Source: Occultella kanbiaonis (GTDB lineage: Bacteria; Actinomycetota; Actinomycetes; Actinomycetales; Beutenbergiaceae). Taken from it: 64,000 nucleotides of DNA. The notes below the pieces were generated by a model that was not told where the DNA came from, made no database searches, and saw nothing but the letters and a program-made list of their open reading frames with translations. The stretch spans positions 682,001-746,000 of the forward strand of contig NZ_CP046175.1 of NCBI RefSeq assembly GCF_009708215.1, written 5' to 3'. Numbering within the stretch: the first letter of the stretch is position 1; each line of letters starts with the position of its first letter. Shown here piece after piece: positions 26,369 to 34,128 of the stretch. The position numbers and the translations under genes are program-made.

Positions 26369-26534
26369 ACGATAGCGCCGCGAGCAGGTCGTGTCGAATG
26401 AATCTGCGCGACTTGCACCTAAAACGTCACAATCGATCATTCGTCGCGCGTTCAACCATTGTTCACCTACGGGCCTGCTCCGGTCCCTACCCTGGAGATC
26501 AGCAGGGTGCACTGGGGTGCCCGAAGGGAATGAC

Positions 26535-27335
26535 GTGAGACAGCAGCAGCGCCTCGACCAGATCCTCGCGACCATCAGCACGCAGGATCGGATCAGCGTC
26601 GAGGAGATCGCGGACCTGTTCGGGACCTCGCTGGCGACCGCTCGCCGCGATCTCTCGGTGCTCACCGACCAGGGCCTGGTGACCCGCACGCACGGCGGTG
26701 CCATCGCCGTCGCCAGTGCCTACGAGCTCCCGATGGCGTACCGGATCGCGAGGAACGCCCACGCCAAGCGGGCGATCGGCGCGACGGCCGCGGCACTCGT
26801 GAGCCCCGGGGACGTGGTGGGGCTGACCGGTGGCACCACCACGTCCGAGCTGGGCCGGGCCCTGGCGGCGCGTGGCGACCTGGTACCGAAGGTCGGCACC
26901 GGCGTCACGGTCATGACGAACGCCCTGAACATCGCCTACGAGCTGGCCATCCGGCCCCACGTGAAGCTGGTGCTGACCGGGGGAGTGGCCCGGTCCCAGA
27001 CGTTCGAACTGGTCGGCCCGATAGCGGCCGCCACCCTGTCCGACGTCGTCATCGACGTTGCGTTCCTGGGCGTGGACGGGCTCGACGCCGAGCGCGGCGC
27101 CACCACCGCCGACGACGCGGAGGCACACGTGAACCACCGCATGCTGAGCAGCGCGCGGCGCGTGGTGGTGGTGGCGGACTCCACCAAGTTCGACCACGCG
27201 GCCTTCGCCCGGACCTGCTCCCTTGAGGAGATCGACACGCTCGTCTGCGACGCCGAGCCCGGCCGGGCGCTGGCCGAGGCGCTGGCGCGCGCGGACGTCG
27301 AGGTGATCGTCAGCCCGCCGCGGAGCCGGGGCTGA
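26535..27335 (+). CDS. DeoR-family sugar regulator
   Basis: This is a repressor of 266 residues. The winged helix-turn-helix is RISVEEIADLFGTSLATARR (residues 20-39), then DLSVLTDQGLVTRTHGGAI. The DeoRC effector domain follows, related to sugar-phosphate isomerases, with GLTGGTTTSELGRAL, MTNALNIAYELA and VADSTKFDHAAFART. GTG 26535 is chosen for the upstream GAAGGGA. It is divergent from the importer/glycerophosphodiesterase operon and probably controls it, sensing a phosphorylated intermediate such as glycerol 3-phosphate or a sugar phosphate. Confidence 0.93.
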   Translation: MRQQQRLDQILATISTQDRISVEEIADLFGTSLATARRDLSVLTDQGLVTRTHGGAIAVASAYELPMAYRIARNAHAKRAIGATAAALVSPGDVVGLTGGTTTSELGRALAARGDLVPKVGTGVTVMTNALNIAYELAIRPHVKLVLTGGVARSQTFELVGPIAAATLSDVVIDVAFLGVDGLDAERGATTADDAEAHVNHRMLSSARRVVVVADSTKFDHAAFARTCSLEEIDTLVCDAEPGRALAEALARADVEVIVSPPRSRG

Positions 27336-27336
27336 C

Positions 27337-27388
27337 CGGCGAGGGTGCGGATCCGCGGCTGATCTCGGCGAGGGTGCGGATCCGCGGC
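27337..27388. repeat. 23-bp direct repeat, two copies
   Basis: The same 23 bases occur at 27337-27359 and 27366-27388, six bases apart. The shared core is GAGGGTGCGGATCCGCGG, which itself contains the palindrome CCGCGGATCCGCGG-like GCGGATCCGC. The first copy begins directly after the DeoR stop codon. The second copy is the left end of the dispersed repeat copy C. Confidence 0.8.
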
Positions 27389-27418
27389 GCATGCGCCGGG
27401 TGAGCCGCACATTGGCAC
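27369..27418. repeat. Dispersed intergenic repeat, copy C
   Basis: This 50-base segment aligns without gaps to the first 50 bases of copy B (27474-27530) at about 40 positions. Shared blocks are GCGCCGGGTG followed by a GCCGCAC edge. It sits in the same intergenic region as copy B, 55 bases away. Confidence 0.65.
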
Positions 27419-27429
27419 GATCGCCGGCC

Positions 27430-27473
27430 CGAGTCCGGTCCGAGTCCGGTCCGAGTCCGGTCCGAGTCCGGTC
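27430..27473. repeat. Four tandem 11-bp units
   Basis: CGAGTCCGGTC is repeated four times with no change, ending exactly where repeat copy B begins (which starts with the same CGAG). Perfect identity of all four units indicates recent slippage. Confidence 0.9.
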
Positions 27474-27530
27474 CGAGAGTGTGGTTCTGCGGCGGACGCG
27501 CCGGGTGCGCCGCACGATGACACCGTCGGC
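27474..27530. repeat. Dispersed intergenic repeat, copy B
   Basis: This copy matches copy A (17659-17715) at 49 of 57 positions. It has the clearest stem, TGCGGCG / CGCCGCA (seven pairs) around ACGCGCCGGGTG with one extra base. It is located about 70 bases before the amidohydrolase start. See copy A for the interpretation. Confidence 0.8.
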
Positions 27531-27601
27531 ATCCGGAGCCCAGACGATGCGGCGATACTGGTTCGCGGACCGGTGCCATCGCCGGCCCAGGGGAGGCATT
27601 C

Positions 27602-28798
27602 GTGACCATCATCCGCAACGTCCGCCCGTGGGGCGGACCGCCCAGCGACATCCACGTCACCGACACCCAGATCACGGCGATCACCCCGCACGAGCCGGCC
27701 ACCGCCGTCGGGCAGGATGCCGGTACCGCCGCCGACGGTGACGTGATCGACGGCGGCGGCCGGCTCGCGCTGCCGAGCATCGTGAACACGCACGCCCACG
27801 TGGACAAGTCGTGGCAGGGGCTGCCGTGGCAGTCCTACGGCGGTGAGGGCGGCACGGACGGCCGGATCAGGCACGAGCGGGCCCGCCGCGACGAGCTCGG
27901 CATCCCCGGTGTGGAGATCACCACCGCCGTGCTGCGCGAGTTCGTGCGGTACGGCACCACCGTGCTGCGCACGCACGTGGACGTGGACCTCGGCGTCGCG
28001 CAGCGGGGGATCGACGTCGTCCGGGAGGCCGTGGCCTCCTTCGACGGCGCCGTCGAGGCGCAGATCGTCGCGTTCCCGCAGGACGGCGTGCTCCGGCGCG
28101 AGGGCGTGCTCGACCTGCTCGCCGAGTCCGCGCGGGCGGGCGCCGAGTACATCGGTGGCCTCGACCCGGCCACCATCGACCGGGACCCGGTCGGCCAGCT
28201 GGACGGCATCTTCGCGATCGCCGCCGAGCACGGCTGCGGCATCGACATCCATCTGCACGATCCGGCCGAGCTCGGCGCGTTCCAGTTCGAGCTGATCCTG
28301 GAGCGGACCGCGCGGTACGGGCTGGCCGGCCGGGTGAACGTGGCGCACGGGTTCGCCATCGCGCAGCTGCCGGCGAGCCGGCGCGCGGACCTGCTCGCCG
28401 CGATGGCGGAGCTCGACGTCACCATGACCACGGTCGCGCCGATGCGGGTGCCGCAGCTGCCGCTGCACGAGTTCGACGACGCGGGGGTCGCGTTCGGCTT
28501 CGGCACCGACGGCATCCGGGACCTGTGGTCCCCCTACGGGACCGGGGACACCCTCGGCATCGCGTGGCAGTACGGCCGCACCGCCGGGATCGTGCGCGAC
28601 GAGGACCTGCTCCGGGTGGTGCGGATCGCGACGTCCGACGCCGCCCGGTTCGTGGGACGCGACGTCCACGACCTGGTCCCGGGTTCGCGCGCGGACCTGA
28701 TCCTGTTGGACGCGGAGAACCCGATGGACGCGCTCGTGCGCACGCCGCCGCGGGACCTGGTCATCGGCGGCGGGCGGGTGCTGCACAGCACTCTCTGA
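27602..28798 (+). CDS. Cytosine-deaminase-like amidohydrolase
   Basis: This is a metal-dependent amidohydrolase of 398 residues in the cytosine deaminase/atrazine chlorohydrolase superfamily. Metal ligands are expected in NTHAHVDKSWQGL (HxH), in DIHLHDPAE and in VAHGFAIAQL, with the catalytic Asp in FGFGTDGIRDLW. C-terminal SRADLILLDAENPMDAL is the usual beta-sandwich return. GTG 27602 is supported by GGGAGG. It sits alone between the DeoR/repeat region and the SGNH gene. A cyclic amide, pyrimidine or similar N-heterocycle is the probable substrate. Confidence 0.87.
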   Translation: MTIIRNVRPWGGPPSDIHVTDTQITAITPHEPATAVGQDAGTAADGDVIDGGGRLALPSIVNTHAHVDKSWQGLPWQSYGGEGGTDGRIRHERARRDELGIPGVEITTAVLREFVRYGTTVLRTHVDVDLGVAQRGIDVVREAVASFDGAVEAQIVAFPQDGVLRREGVLDLLAESARAGAEYIGGLDPATIDRDPVGQLDGIFAIAAEHGCGIDIHLHDPAELGAFQFELILERTARYGLAGRVNVAHGFAIAQLPASRRADLLAAMAELDVTMTTVAPMRVPQLPLHEFDDAGVAFGFGTDGIRDLWSPYGTGDTLGIAWQYGRTAGIVRDEDLLRVVRIATSDAARFVGRDVHDLVPGSRADLILLDAENPMDALVRTPPRDLVIGGGRVLHSTL

Positions 28799-28812
28799 GC
28801 GGCGGGCTGCGA

Positions 28813-29620
28813 TCAGCGGGCGGGGACGAGCCGGGCCAGGGCGAGGGCGATCGCGGTCATGCCCGCGTCGTTGGGGTGGAAGGACGCGCCGGTCAGGGTC
28901 AGGTCCGTGTGGAACGGCTGCACCCACGGGTCGGCCGAGTCCCACGCGTGGCCGGTGCTGAGCGTGGAGGCGCGGACCAGGTCGGCGCCGGTGCGGTCCG
29001 CGGCCTCCGTGAACGCAAGGGCGAGCGCCGCCTGGACGACGAGGAAGTCGCGTACCTCGTCCTCGGAGAACACGGCGGAGCGGCTCGACGCCGGGTCCAG
29101 CACGGTGAGGTAGTCGACCAGGATGACGCGTGCCCGGGAGGCCTTGCTGCGCGCGGCATCGACCACCCGCACCAGGCCCGCGGTCGCCCGATCGACGTCC
29201 TCATCGCTCGGGAGCGGGACGCCGTCGGGGAAGGCGCCGTCCATGAGTTGCCGGGGGTCCGTGTGGGCCCAGGCGGTGTGCAGCAGCGCCGCCGAGAACT
29301 GGAGGTCGTTACCGCCGGCGGTGACCGTCACGATGTCCGTCTCCGCCGGCACCCGGTCGAGCTGGGGTCGCAGCATCCGTCCCGGACCGGCCTCCTGAGG
29401 GGTGTCGAGGAGGTTCGCGGTGGTCGCCCCGGACGTCGTGAGGTCCACGAGGTGGGCGCCGATGAGTTCCGCGAGCTGATGGGCGTAGTTCCGGCCGGAC
29501 CGCATGGCGACCGGGTCGATGAGGGTCGATGCCCGGCCCGGACGCGAACGAGCTGCCGACGGCCGCGATCGACAGGGGGCGCCGGGCTCGCACGCCACGG
29601 GTGGGTTGGTCCGCCGACAT
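28813..29620 (-). pseudogene. SGNH/GDSL hydrolase broken by frameshift
   Basis: The N-terminal 33 residues (MSADQPTRG... AVGSSFASGPGID, with the block I serine) are read in one frame from ATG 29620. The remainder, MRSGRNYAHQLAELIGAHLV through VTAGGNDLQF (block III GND) and GASFHPNDAGM (block V, catalytic Asp and His), is read in another. The break lies in a 10-bp tandem duplication at 29513-29531. Deleting one copy restores a continuous 265-residue SGNH esterase that joins as GPGIDPVAMRSG. GAGGAG precedes ATG 29620. Apart from this single event the gene shows no decay, so the inactivation is recent, phase-variable, or a sequence error. Confidence 0.85.
29513..29531. repeat. 10-bp duplication causing frameshift
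   Basis: On the plus strand GGGTCGATG occurs at 29513-29521 and again at 29523-29531, with one base between them. The 10-base period is not a multiple of three and shifts the frame of the SGNH hydrolase. Confidence 0.9.
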
Positions 29621-29717
29621 GCCCGGGCTCCTCATCGGTGTGGTCTCTCGAGTGGCCGCTCGATGCCGCCGGCCGGTACCCGAGCACGTGACGCCATTGT
29701 TCCCCACGCCGGCCGGG

Positions 29718-30305
29718 TCAGTCCCGGGCGAGTCCCTCGAGGCCCCGCACCAGCATGACGACGAGCGCGTCGAAACTGGTGTCCAGGTCACGGGAGAGCC
29801 CGAAGCCGCCCTCCAGCTCGAGCAGCACGAACCCGTGGATCGCGGAGCGGAACACGCGGACGGCGTCGATCGCCCGCTCCGGGGTGAAGTCGTAGCCGCG
29901 CAGAGCGCTCGTGGTGACCTCGAGGGCCTCCGTGCTCGCCCCGATGATCGCGGCATCGGCGGGCTCGTCCGGATCGCCGGCGTGCTGGGCGGCGAGGTAC
30001 CGCGCGGGCTTCTCCTCTGCGAAGGCGCGCAGTCCTTCGGCGAGGGAGACGACGGCGTCCGCTCCCGCGCGCCCGACGGTGGCCCGGCTGAGGGCCCGGG
30101 TGAAGTCGCGCACCGACTCCAGGGCGACGTCGCGCCGCAGGTCCGCCAGCGACCCGACGTGCTTGTACAGGCTCGGCGTCGACACGCCGTGCCTGGCGGC
30201 GACCGCGGCCAGGGTGAGGTTGTCGAATGCCCGGGGCCCGCCCTCGTCGATGATGGCGAGGGCGGTCTCGGTCAGGGTCTGCCTGCTCAGACCCGCCCTA
30301 GGCAA
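29718..30305 (-). CDS. TetR-family regulator
   Basis: This is a repressor of 195 residues. The TetR helix-turn-helix is NLTLAAVAARHGVSTPSLYK (about residues 29-48), preceded by LSRQTLTETALAIIDEGG. The ligand-binding half (from about residue 60) is of the TetR_C type with DAVRVFRSAIHGFVLLELEG. The best start is TTG 30305, which overlaps the TAG stop of the upstream hydrolase by eight bases; no ATG or GTG is available near the domain start. It is cotranscribed with the hydrolase and probably regulates it. It should respond to a small hydrophobic ligand. Confidence 0.9.
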   Translation of the reverse strand: MPRAGLSRQTLTETALAIIDEGGPRAFDNLTLAAVAARHGVSTPSLYKHVGSLADLRRDVALESVRDFTRALSRATVGRAGADAVVSLAEGLRAFAEEKPARYLAAQHAGDPDEPADAAIIGASTEALEVTTSALRGYDFTPERAIDAVRVFRSAIHGFVLLELEGGFGLSRDLDTSFDALVVMLVRGLEGLARD

Positions 30306-31173
30306 GCGAGCCGCCAGCCGGCTGCGGGGCCGGGTTCTGGGCCGTCGGACGGACCTTCGACAGGAAGGACAGCGTCGCGGGAGCCACGAGGTCGGGGCGC
30401 TGCGCCTGGGGGTAGTGGCCCGCGTCCGCGATCAGCGTGCCCTCGGCGTCGATCGCGGCGGTGGCCCAGGCGAGCTCCTCGGCGGGGGAACCGAAGTCCG
30501 GATCGCGGTCGCCGATGAGGATGAGCGCGGGCGCCGCGACCTCGGGTAGCCGCACCTCCACCTCCGAGTGGTCGAGCTGCACGGCCAGCTCGCGGAACGA
30601 GCGGAGCCGGCCCGGCTCGCCGAGGCTGCTCCGGATGGCGCGCACGTGCTCGTCGAGCCACGGTGCCTTCGTCACCTTGTTGAGGCCGGCGTAGTAGGAG
30701 CCCCAGAACGCGGCACCCCAGGGGCGCGCGAACAGGATCCGGTAGAGGACGCGGGTCGCCGCCCGGGCGAGCCGGTTGCTCACCGGCTCCCGCAGGAACG
30801 GGCTGAGCAGGACCATGCCGGCAACGGCGTCCGGGCGCTCGGCGGCGGCCCAGGCGGCCGCGGAGGCGCTCATCGAGTTGCCGATCACGATGGCGCTCTC
30901 GCCGAGCTCGTCGGCGAGGGCCAGGATGTCGGCACCGGTCACGGCATCGCCGTGCGTGGTGAACGTGGTGTCGCTGTCGCCGTGACCGCGCAGGTCCATC
31001 ACGGCGAGGCGGTAGCCGGCCCCCGTGATCGGCCCTTCGAGGTCGCGGTAGACCGAGCGCAGATCGCCCATCCCGGGGACGGCGATGACGAGCGGACCGG
31101 TACCGGTGACGGTGTACGCGAGGCGGCCCTCGGGCCGGGCGAGATAGCGGATCTCGGCTTGGCTAATATCCAT
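30298..31173 (-). CDS. Alpha/beta hydrolase (TetR-linked)
   Basis: This is an alpha/beta hydrolase of 291 residues. It has the oxyanion region VIAVPGMGDLRSVYRDLEG, strand and turn MDLRGHGDSDT, nucleophile elbow IGNSMSAS (Ser), acid region LILIGDRDPDFGS and catalytic His in DAGHYPQAQRPD. This order is typical of the epoxide hydrolase/haloperoxidase-like group. ATG 31173 is chosen because the domain begins right after it; a TTG further upstream is possible. The short inverted repeat TTGGCTA...TAGCCAA (31159-31200) spans the start and may be the TetR site. The substrate is unknown. Confidence 0.86.
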   Translation of the reverse strand: MDISQAEIRYLARPEGRLAYTVTGTGPLVIAVPGMGDLRSVYRDLEGPITGAGYRLAVMDLRGHGDSDTTFTTHGDAVTGADILALADELGESAIVIGNSMSASAAAWAAAERPDAVAGMVLLSPFLREPVSNRLARAATRVLYRILFARPWGAAFWGSYYAGLNKVTKAPWLDEHVRAIRSSLGEPGRLRSFRELAVQLDHSEVEVRLPEVAAPALILIGDRDPDFGSPAEELAWATAAIDAEGTLIADAGHYPQAQRPDLVAPATLSFLSKVRPTAQNPAPQPAGGSLA

Positions 31174-31245
31174 ACCCTTTAAGTTAATGCCAGTAGCCAA
31201 GATGCGCAAGTGGGTGGTCGGCCTCGTCTCCGGCGGTCGGCCGCG

Positions 31246-31303
31246 TTGACAGCCGCGCCCTCGCCCAATACTGTCCGTGACAGAGGAACATTCAGTACTG
31301 AAT
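31246..31303 (+). promoter_or_regulatory. Promoter with two dyads before nucleoside hydrolase
   Basis: TTGACA (31246-31251) and TACTGT (31269-31274) are spaced by 17 bases, a good vegetative-type promoter. CTGTC-CGT-GACAG (31271-31283) overlaps the -10 and expected start. ATTCAGTACTGAAT (31290-31303) is a perfect 14-base palindrome about ten bases into the transcript, a position suited to repression. The protein that binds it cannot be identified here. Confidence 0.7.
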
Positions 31304-31349
31304 TGATATGCGCGCGGCTCGCACGGCCGCCGTCCAGCCGAGGAGTGCC

Positions 31350-32261
31350 ATGACGTCCGAGCCGCAGCGTCGACGCGCGATCATCAACACCGACGCCAAG
31401 AACGAGGCCGACGACCAGTACGCGATCGTGCACGCACTGCTCTCGCCGACCATCGACATCCGCGGCCTGGTCGCCGCCCACTTCGGGACCGTGCGATCGC
31501 AGCGCAGCATGGAGGACTCCCGGGACGAGATCGACCTCATCCTCGAGTTGCTCGCGCTCGACCATCGGGTCCCGGTGGCGAACGGCGCCGCCCACGCGAT
31601 CCCGGATCCGGCCACGCCGGTGGACTCCCCGGGAGCCCGGCTGATCATCGACGAGGCCCACCGGTCCGGCGAGGGCACCCTGCACGTCGCGTTCCTCGGG
31701 CCGTTGACGGATATGGCGAGCGCACTCCTGCTGGACCCGAGCATCCAGGACACCGACATGGTGGTGATCTGGATCGGCGGACACCACTACTACGACCCGA
31801 TCTACCCGTTGCAGCCGAAGGTCGAGTTCAACCTCTCCAACGACATCGCGGCGGCGAACGTCGTGATGGCGTCGCGCCTGCCGGTGTGGCAGGTCCCGAG
31901 CTCGGTCTACCGGCAGGTGGCCGTCGGCTACGCGGAGCTGGACGCGCGGGTCGCGCCGCACGGACGACTCGGCCGCTACCTGGTGGATCAGCTGCACGAG
32001 TGGAACGCGACCCACCACGCCGGCCCGATCGAGCACCGGTCCCTGGGTGACTCGCCCGCGATCGGCTTGATCCTGAACCCGGGCAGCGCGCACTTCTCGT
32101 CCCGGCCGGCGCCGGTCTTCGCCCCCGACGGGTCCACGGCGGTGAGCCACGAGGGCACCCGGAACGTCCTGGTCGCGGAGTCCTTTGACACCCGCTGGCT
32201 CCTCGAGGACATGTTCCACAAGATCGCCCGCCACGCTCCCGCAGACGGGGCCCCGCGATGA
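31350..32261 (+). CDS. Nucleoside-hydrolase-like protein
   Basis: This is a protein of 303 residues with the inosine-uridine nucleoside hydrolase fold. The N-terminal metal site, usually DTDPGxDD, reads IINTDAKNEADDQYAIVHAL, so the acidic residues are kept but the loop is two residues longer. Other family marks are LHVAFLGPLTDMASALL, VVIWIGGHHYY and VEFNLSNDIAAANVVM, the last resembling the E-x-N-x-x-x-D active-site segment. AGGAG precedes the ATG. It is the first gene of an operon with the two transketolase halves, which suggests that the released sugar, or a different glycoside, feeds them. True nucleosides as substrate are not certain given the altered loop. Confidence 0.8.
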   Translation: MTSEPQRRRAIINTDAKNEADDQYAIVHALLSPTIDIRGLVAAHFGTVRSQRSMEDSRDEIDLILELLALDHRVPVANGAAHAIPDPATPVDSPGARLIIDEAHRSGEGTLHVAFLGPLTDMASALLLDPSIQDTDMVVIWIGGHHYYDPIYPLQPKVEFNLSNDIAAANVVMASRLPVWQVPSSVYRQVAVGYAELDARVAPHGRLGRYLVDQLHEWNATHHAGPIEHRSLGDSPAIGLILNPGSAHFSSRPAPVFAPDGSTAVSHEGTRNVLVAESFDTRWLLEDMFHKIARHAPADGAPR

Positions 32262-33136
32262 TGACCGCACACGCGCCCCAGGTGCGTGCCTGGCGGCAGA
32301 CGCGCACCGCCGTCGAAGCGGCATCACCCACCGAGCAGGCCGCGCTCCTCGCCGAGCAGTCCCGGCTGATCCGCCGCTCGGTGCTCGCCATGATCGGACG
32401 GGCGAAGGCCGGCCACATCGGTGGCGACTTCTCGGTCACCGACATCCTCACCACCCTCTACTTCGGCGTGCTCCGGATCGACCCGGCCCACCCGGACGCG
32501 CCGGTCCGGGACCGGTTCATCATGTCCAAGGGGCACTGTGCCGCCTCCCTCTACTCCGTGCTCGCCTTCTCGGGCTACTTCGACCCGGCCGAGCTCGACA
32601 CGTTCATGGGTCCCTACTCGGCTCTGAACGGGCACCCGAACCGGACCAAGGTGCCCGGCGTCGAGACGAACACCGGCCCGCTCGGGCACGGCCTGCCGGT
32701 CGCGGTCGGGGAGGCCCTCGGCACCCGCATGCTCCGTCACGACAGCCGGGTGTTCGTAGTCTGCGGTGACGGGGAGCTGCAGGAGGGCAGCAACTGGGAG
32801 GCGCTCATGTCCGCCGCCCATTACCGGCTGTCGAACCTGACCCTGGTGATCGACCGGAACCGGCTCCAGCAGGGCGCCCGGACCGAGGAGACCAATGCCC
32901 TGGACCCGCTCGAGGACAAGCTCGCCGCGTTCGGCTGGGAGGTGCGTGAGGCGGACGGGCACGACCACGCCGCCCTGCTCGAGGCGTTCGCGCCCGCGGC
33001 CGGCACCCGACCGGTGGCGGTGATTGCGAACACCATCAAGGGCAAGGGCGTCACGTTCATCGAGGACCGCGTCGAGTGGCACCACAAGGTACCCACGCCC
33101 GAACAGATCGACCTCGCCCTGAAGGAGCTGGCATGA
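32258..33136 (+). CDS. Transketolase, N-terminal (TPP-binding) subunit
   Basis: This is the thiamine-diphosphate-binding half of a split transketolase, 292 residues. It shows GHIGGDFSVTDILTTLYF, SKGHCAASLYSVLAFSGYF, NTGPLGHGLPVAVGEALGTR and the TPP motif GDGELQEGSNWEALMSAAHY, ending in the N-rich VIDRNRLQQGARTEE. The ATG overlaps the stop of the hydrolase gene, and its own stop overlaps the start of the second subunit. Split transketolases of this kind are usually part of dedicated sugar pathways, among them the apulose-4-phosphate transketolase AptAB. They are separate from the single-chain pentose-phosphate enzyme. Confidence 0.93.
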   Translation: MMTAHAPQVRAWRQTRTAVEAASPTEQAALLAEQSRLIRRSVLAMIGRAKAGHIGGDFSVTDILTTLYFGVLRIDPAHPDAPVRDRFIMSKGHCAASLYSVLAFSGYFDPAELDTFMGPYSALNGHPNRTKVPGVETNTGPLGHGLPVAVGEALGTRMLRHDSRVFVVCGDGELQEGSNWEALMSAAHYRLSNLTLVIDRNRLQQGARTEETNALDPLEDKLAAFGWEVREADGHDHAALLEAFAPAAGTRPVAVIANTIKGKGVTFIEDRVEWHHKVPTPEQIDLALKELA

Positions 33137-34086
33137 GCCTCGCCGACACTGCCGCCCTGACCTACGACAACCGGACCGCGTTCGCCGAGGAGCTCCTCGA
33201 GATCGCCCGCGCGGACGAGCGCGTCGTCGCCGTCTGCAACGACTCCGTGGGCTCCTCGAACCTGGTGGGCTTCCGCCAGGCGTTCCCGGACCGGCTCATC
33301 AACGTCGGCATCGCCGAGCAGAACATGGTCGGCGTGGGCGCCGGGCTCGCGGCAGCCGGACTCATCCCGTTCGTCTGCGCGGCCGGCCCGTTCCTCACCG
33401 GCCGCTCCCTCGAACAGGTCAAGGCCGACGTCGCCTACAGCGCCCACAACGTGATCCTCTGTGGCATGAGCCCCGGCATGGCCTACGGCGAGCTCGGCCC
33501 CACCCACCACTCGGTCGAGGACCTCTCCTGGCTGCGTGCGCTGCCGGGCCTGGACATCGTGGTCCCCGCGGACCGGCACCAGACCCGCCAGGCCGTGCGC
33601 CAGGCCGCCGCCGAACCGCGACCCACCTACCTCCGCGTCGGCCGGCACAAGGTCCCGGACGTCACCGCGCCCACCGACCCGCTCGAGCGCGGCCGCTTCC
33701 TGCTCGCCCGCGACGGCGGCGACGTCACCCTGATCGGCACCGGCACCCTGGTCTCCCGGACCCTCGCCGCGGCCGACCTGCTCGCGGCGGACGGCATCGA
33801 CGCGCGCGTCCTCAACGCGGCCTACATCGCCCCGCTGGACGTCGACGCCATCCGCGCCGCCGCCGCCCAGACCCGCGCCATCGTCACCGCCGAGGAGGCG
33901 AACATCTCCGGCGGACTCGGCGCGGCCGTCGCGCTCACGGTCGCCTCACTCGGCCGCGGCCCGGTGGTGAGAGCCCTGGGACTGTCCGAGTTCGCGCCGA
34001 CGGGCAGCAACGACCTGCTGCTGGAGCACTTCGGTCTCACCGGGCCCGCGATCGCCGCTGCCGCGCGGGAGGCGCTCGCCGGGTGA
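33133..34086 (+). CDS. Transketolase, C-terminal subunit
   Basis: This is the pyrimidine-binding and C-terminal domain half, 317 residues. NVGIAEQNMVGVGAGLAAAG contains the glutamate that activates the cofactor. GPTHHSVEDLSWLRALPGLD follows, and the C-terminal domain has VTAEEANISGGLG. It starts at ATG 33133 within the stop of the N-terminal subunit gene. The two proteins must associate to be active. A 42-base gap separates its stop from that of the convergent dehydrogenase. The donor and acceptor sugars cannot be read from sequence. Confidence 0.93.
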   Translation: MSLADTAALTYDNRTAFAEELLEIARADERVVAVCNDSVGSSNLVGFRQAFPDRLINVGIAEQNMVGVGAGLAAAGLIPFVCAAGPFLTGRSLEQVKADVAYSAHNVILCGMSPGMAYGELGPTHHSVEDLSWLRALPGLDIVVPADRHQTRQAVRQAAAEPRPTYLRVGRHKVPDVTAPTDPLERGRFLLARDGGDVTLIGTGTLVSRTLAAADLLAADGIDARVLNAAYIAPLDVDAIRAAAAQTRAIVTAEEANISGGLGAAVALTVASLGRGPVVRALGLSEFAPTGSNDLLLEHFGLTGPAIAAAAREALAG

Positions 34087-34128
34087 CCCGGGCGCGGGGC
34101 GTGCCCACTCGGGCCCCGATCTCTCCGA

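Noticed and set aside
27430-27473. Iteron-type replication origin
   Set aside because: There is no replication initiator gene or AT-rich unwinding region nearby, and the repeats are short and contiguous.
32258-34086. Transketolase gene broken in two by a frameshift
   Set aside because: The two halves are separately initiated with a normal ATGA overlap and each has intact ends; split transketolases are a known natural form.
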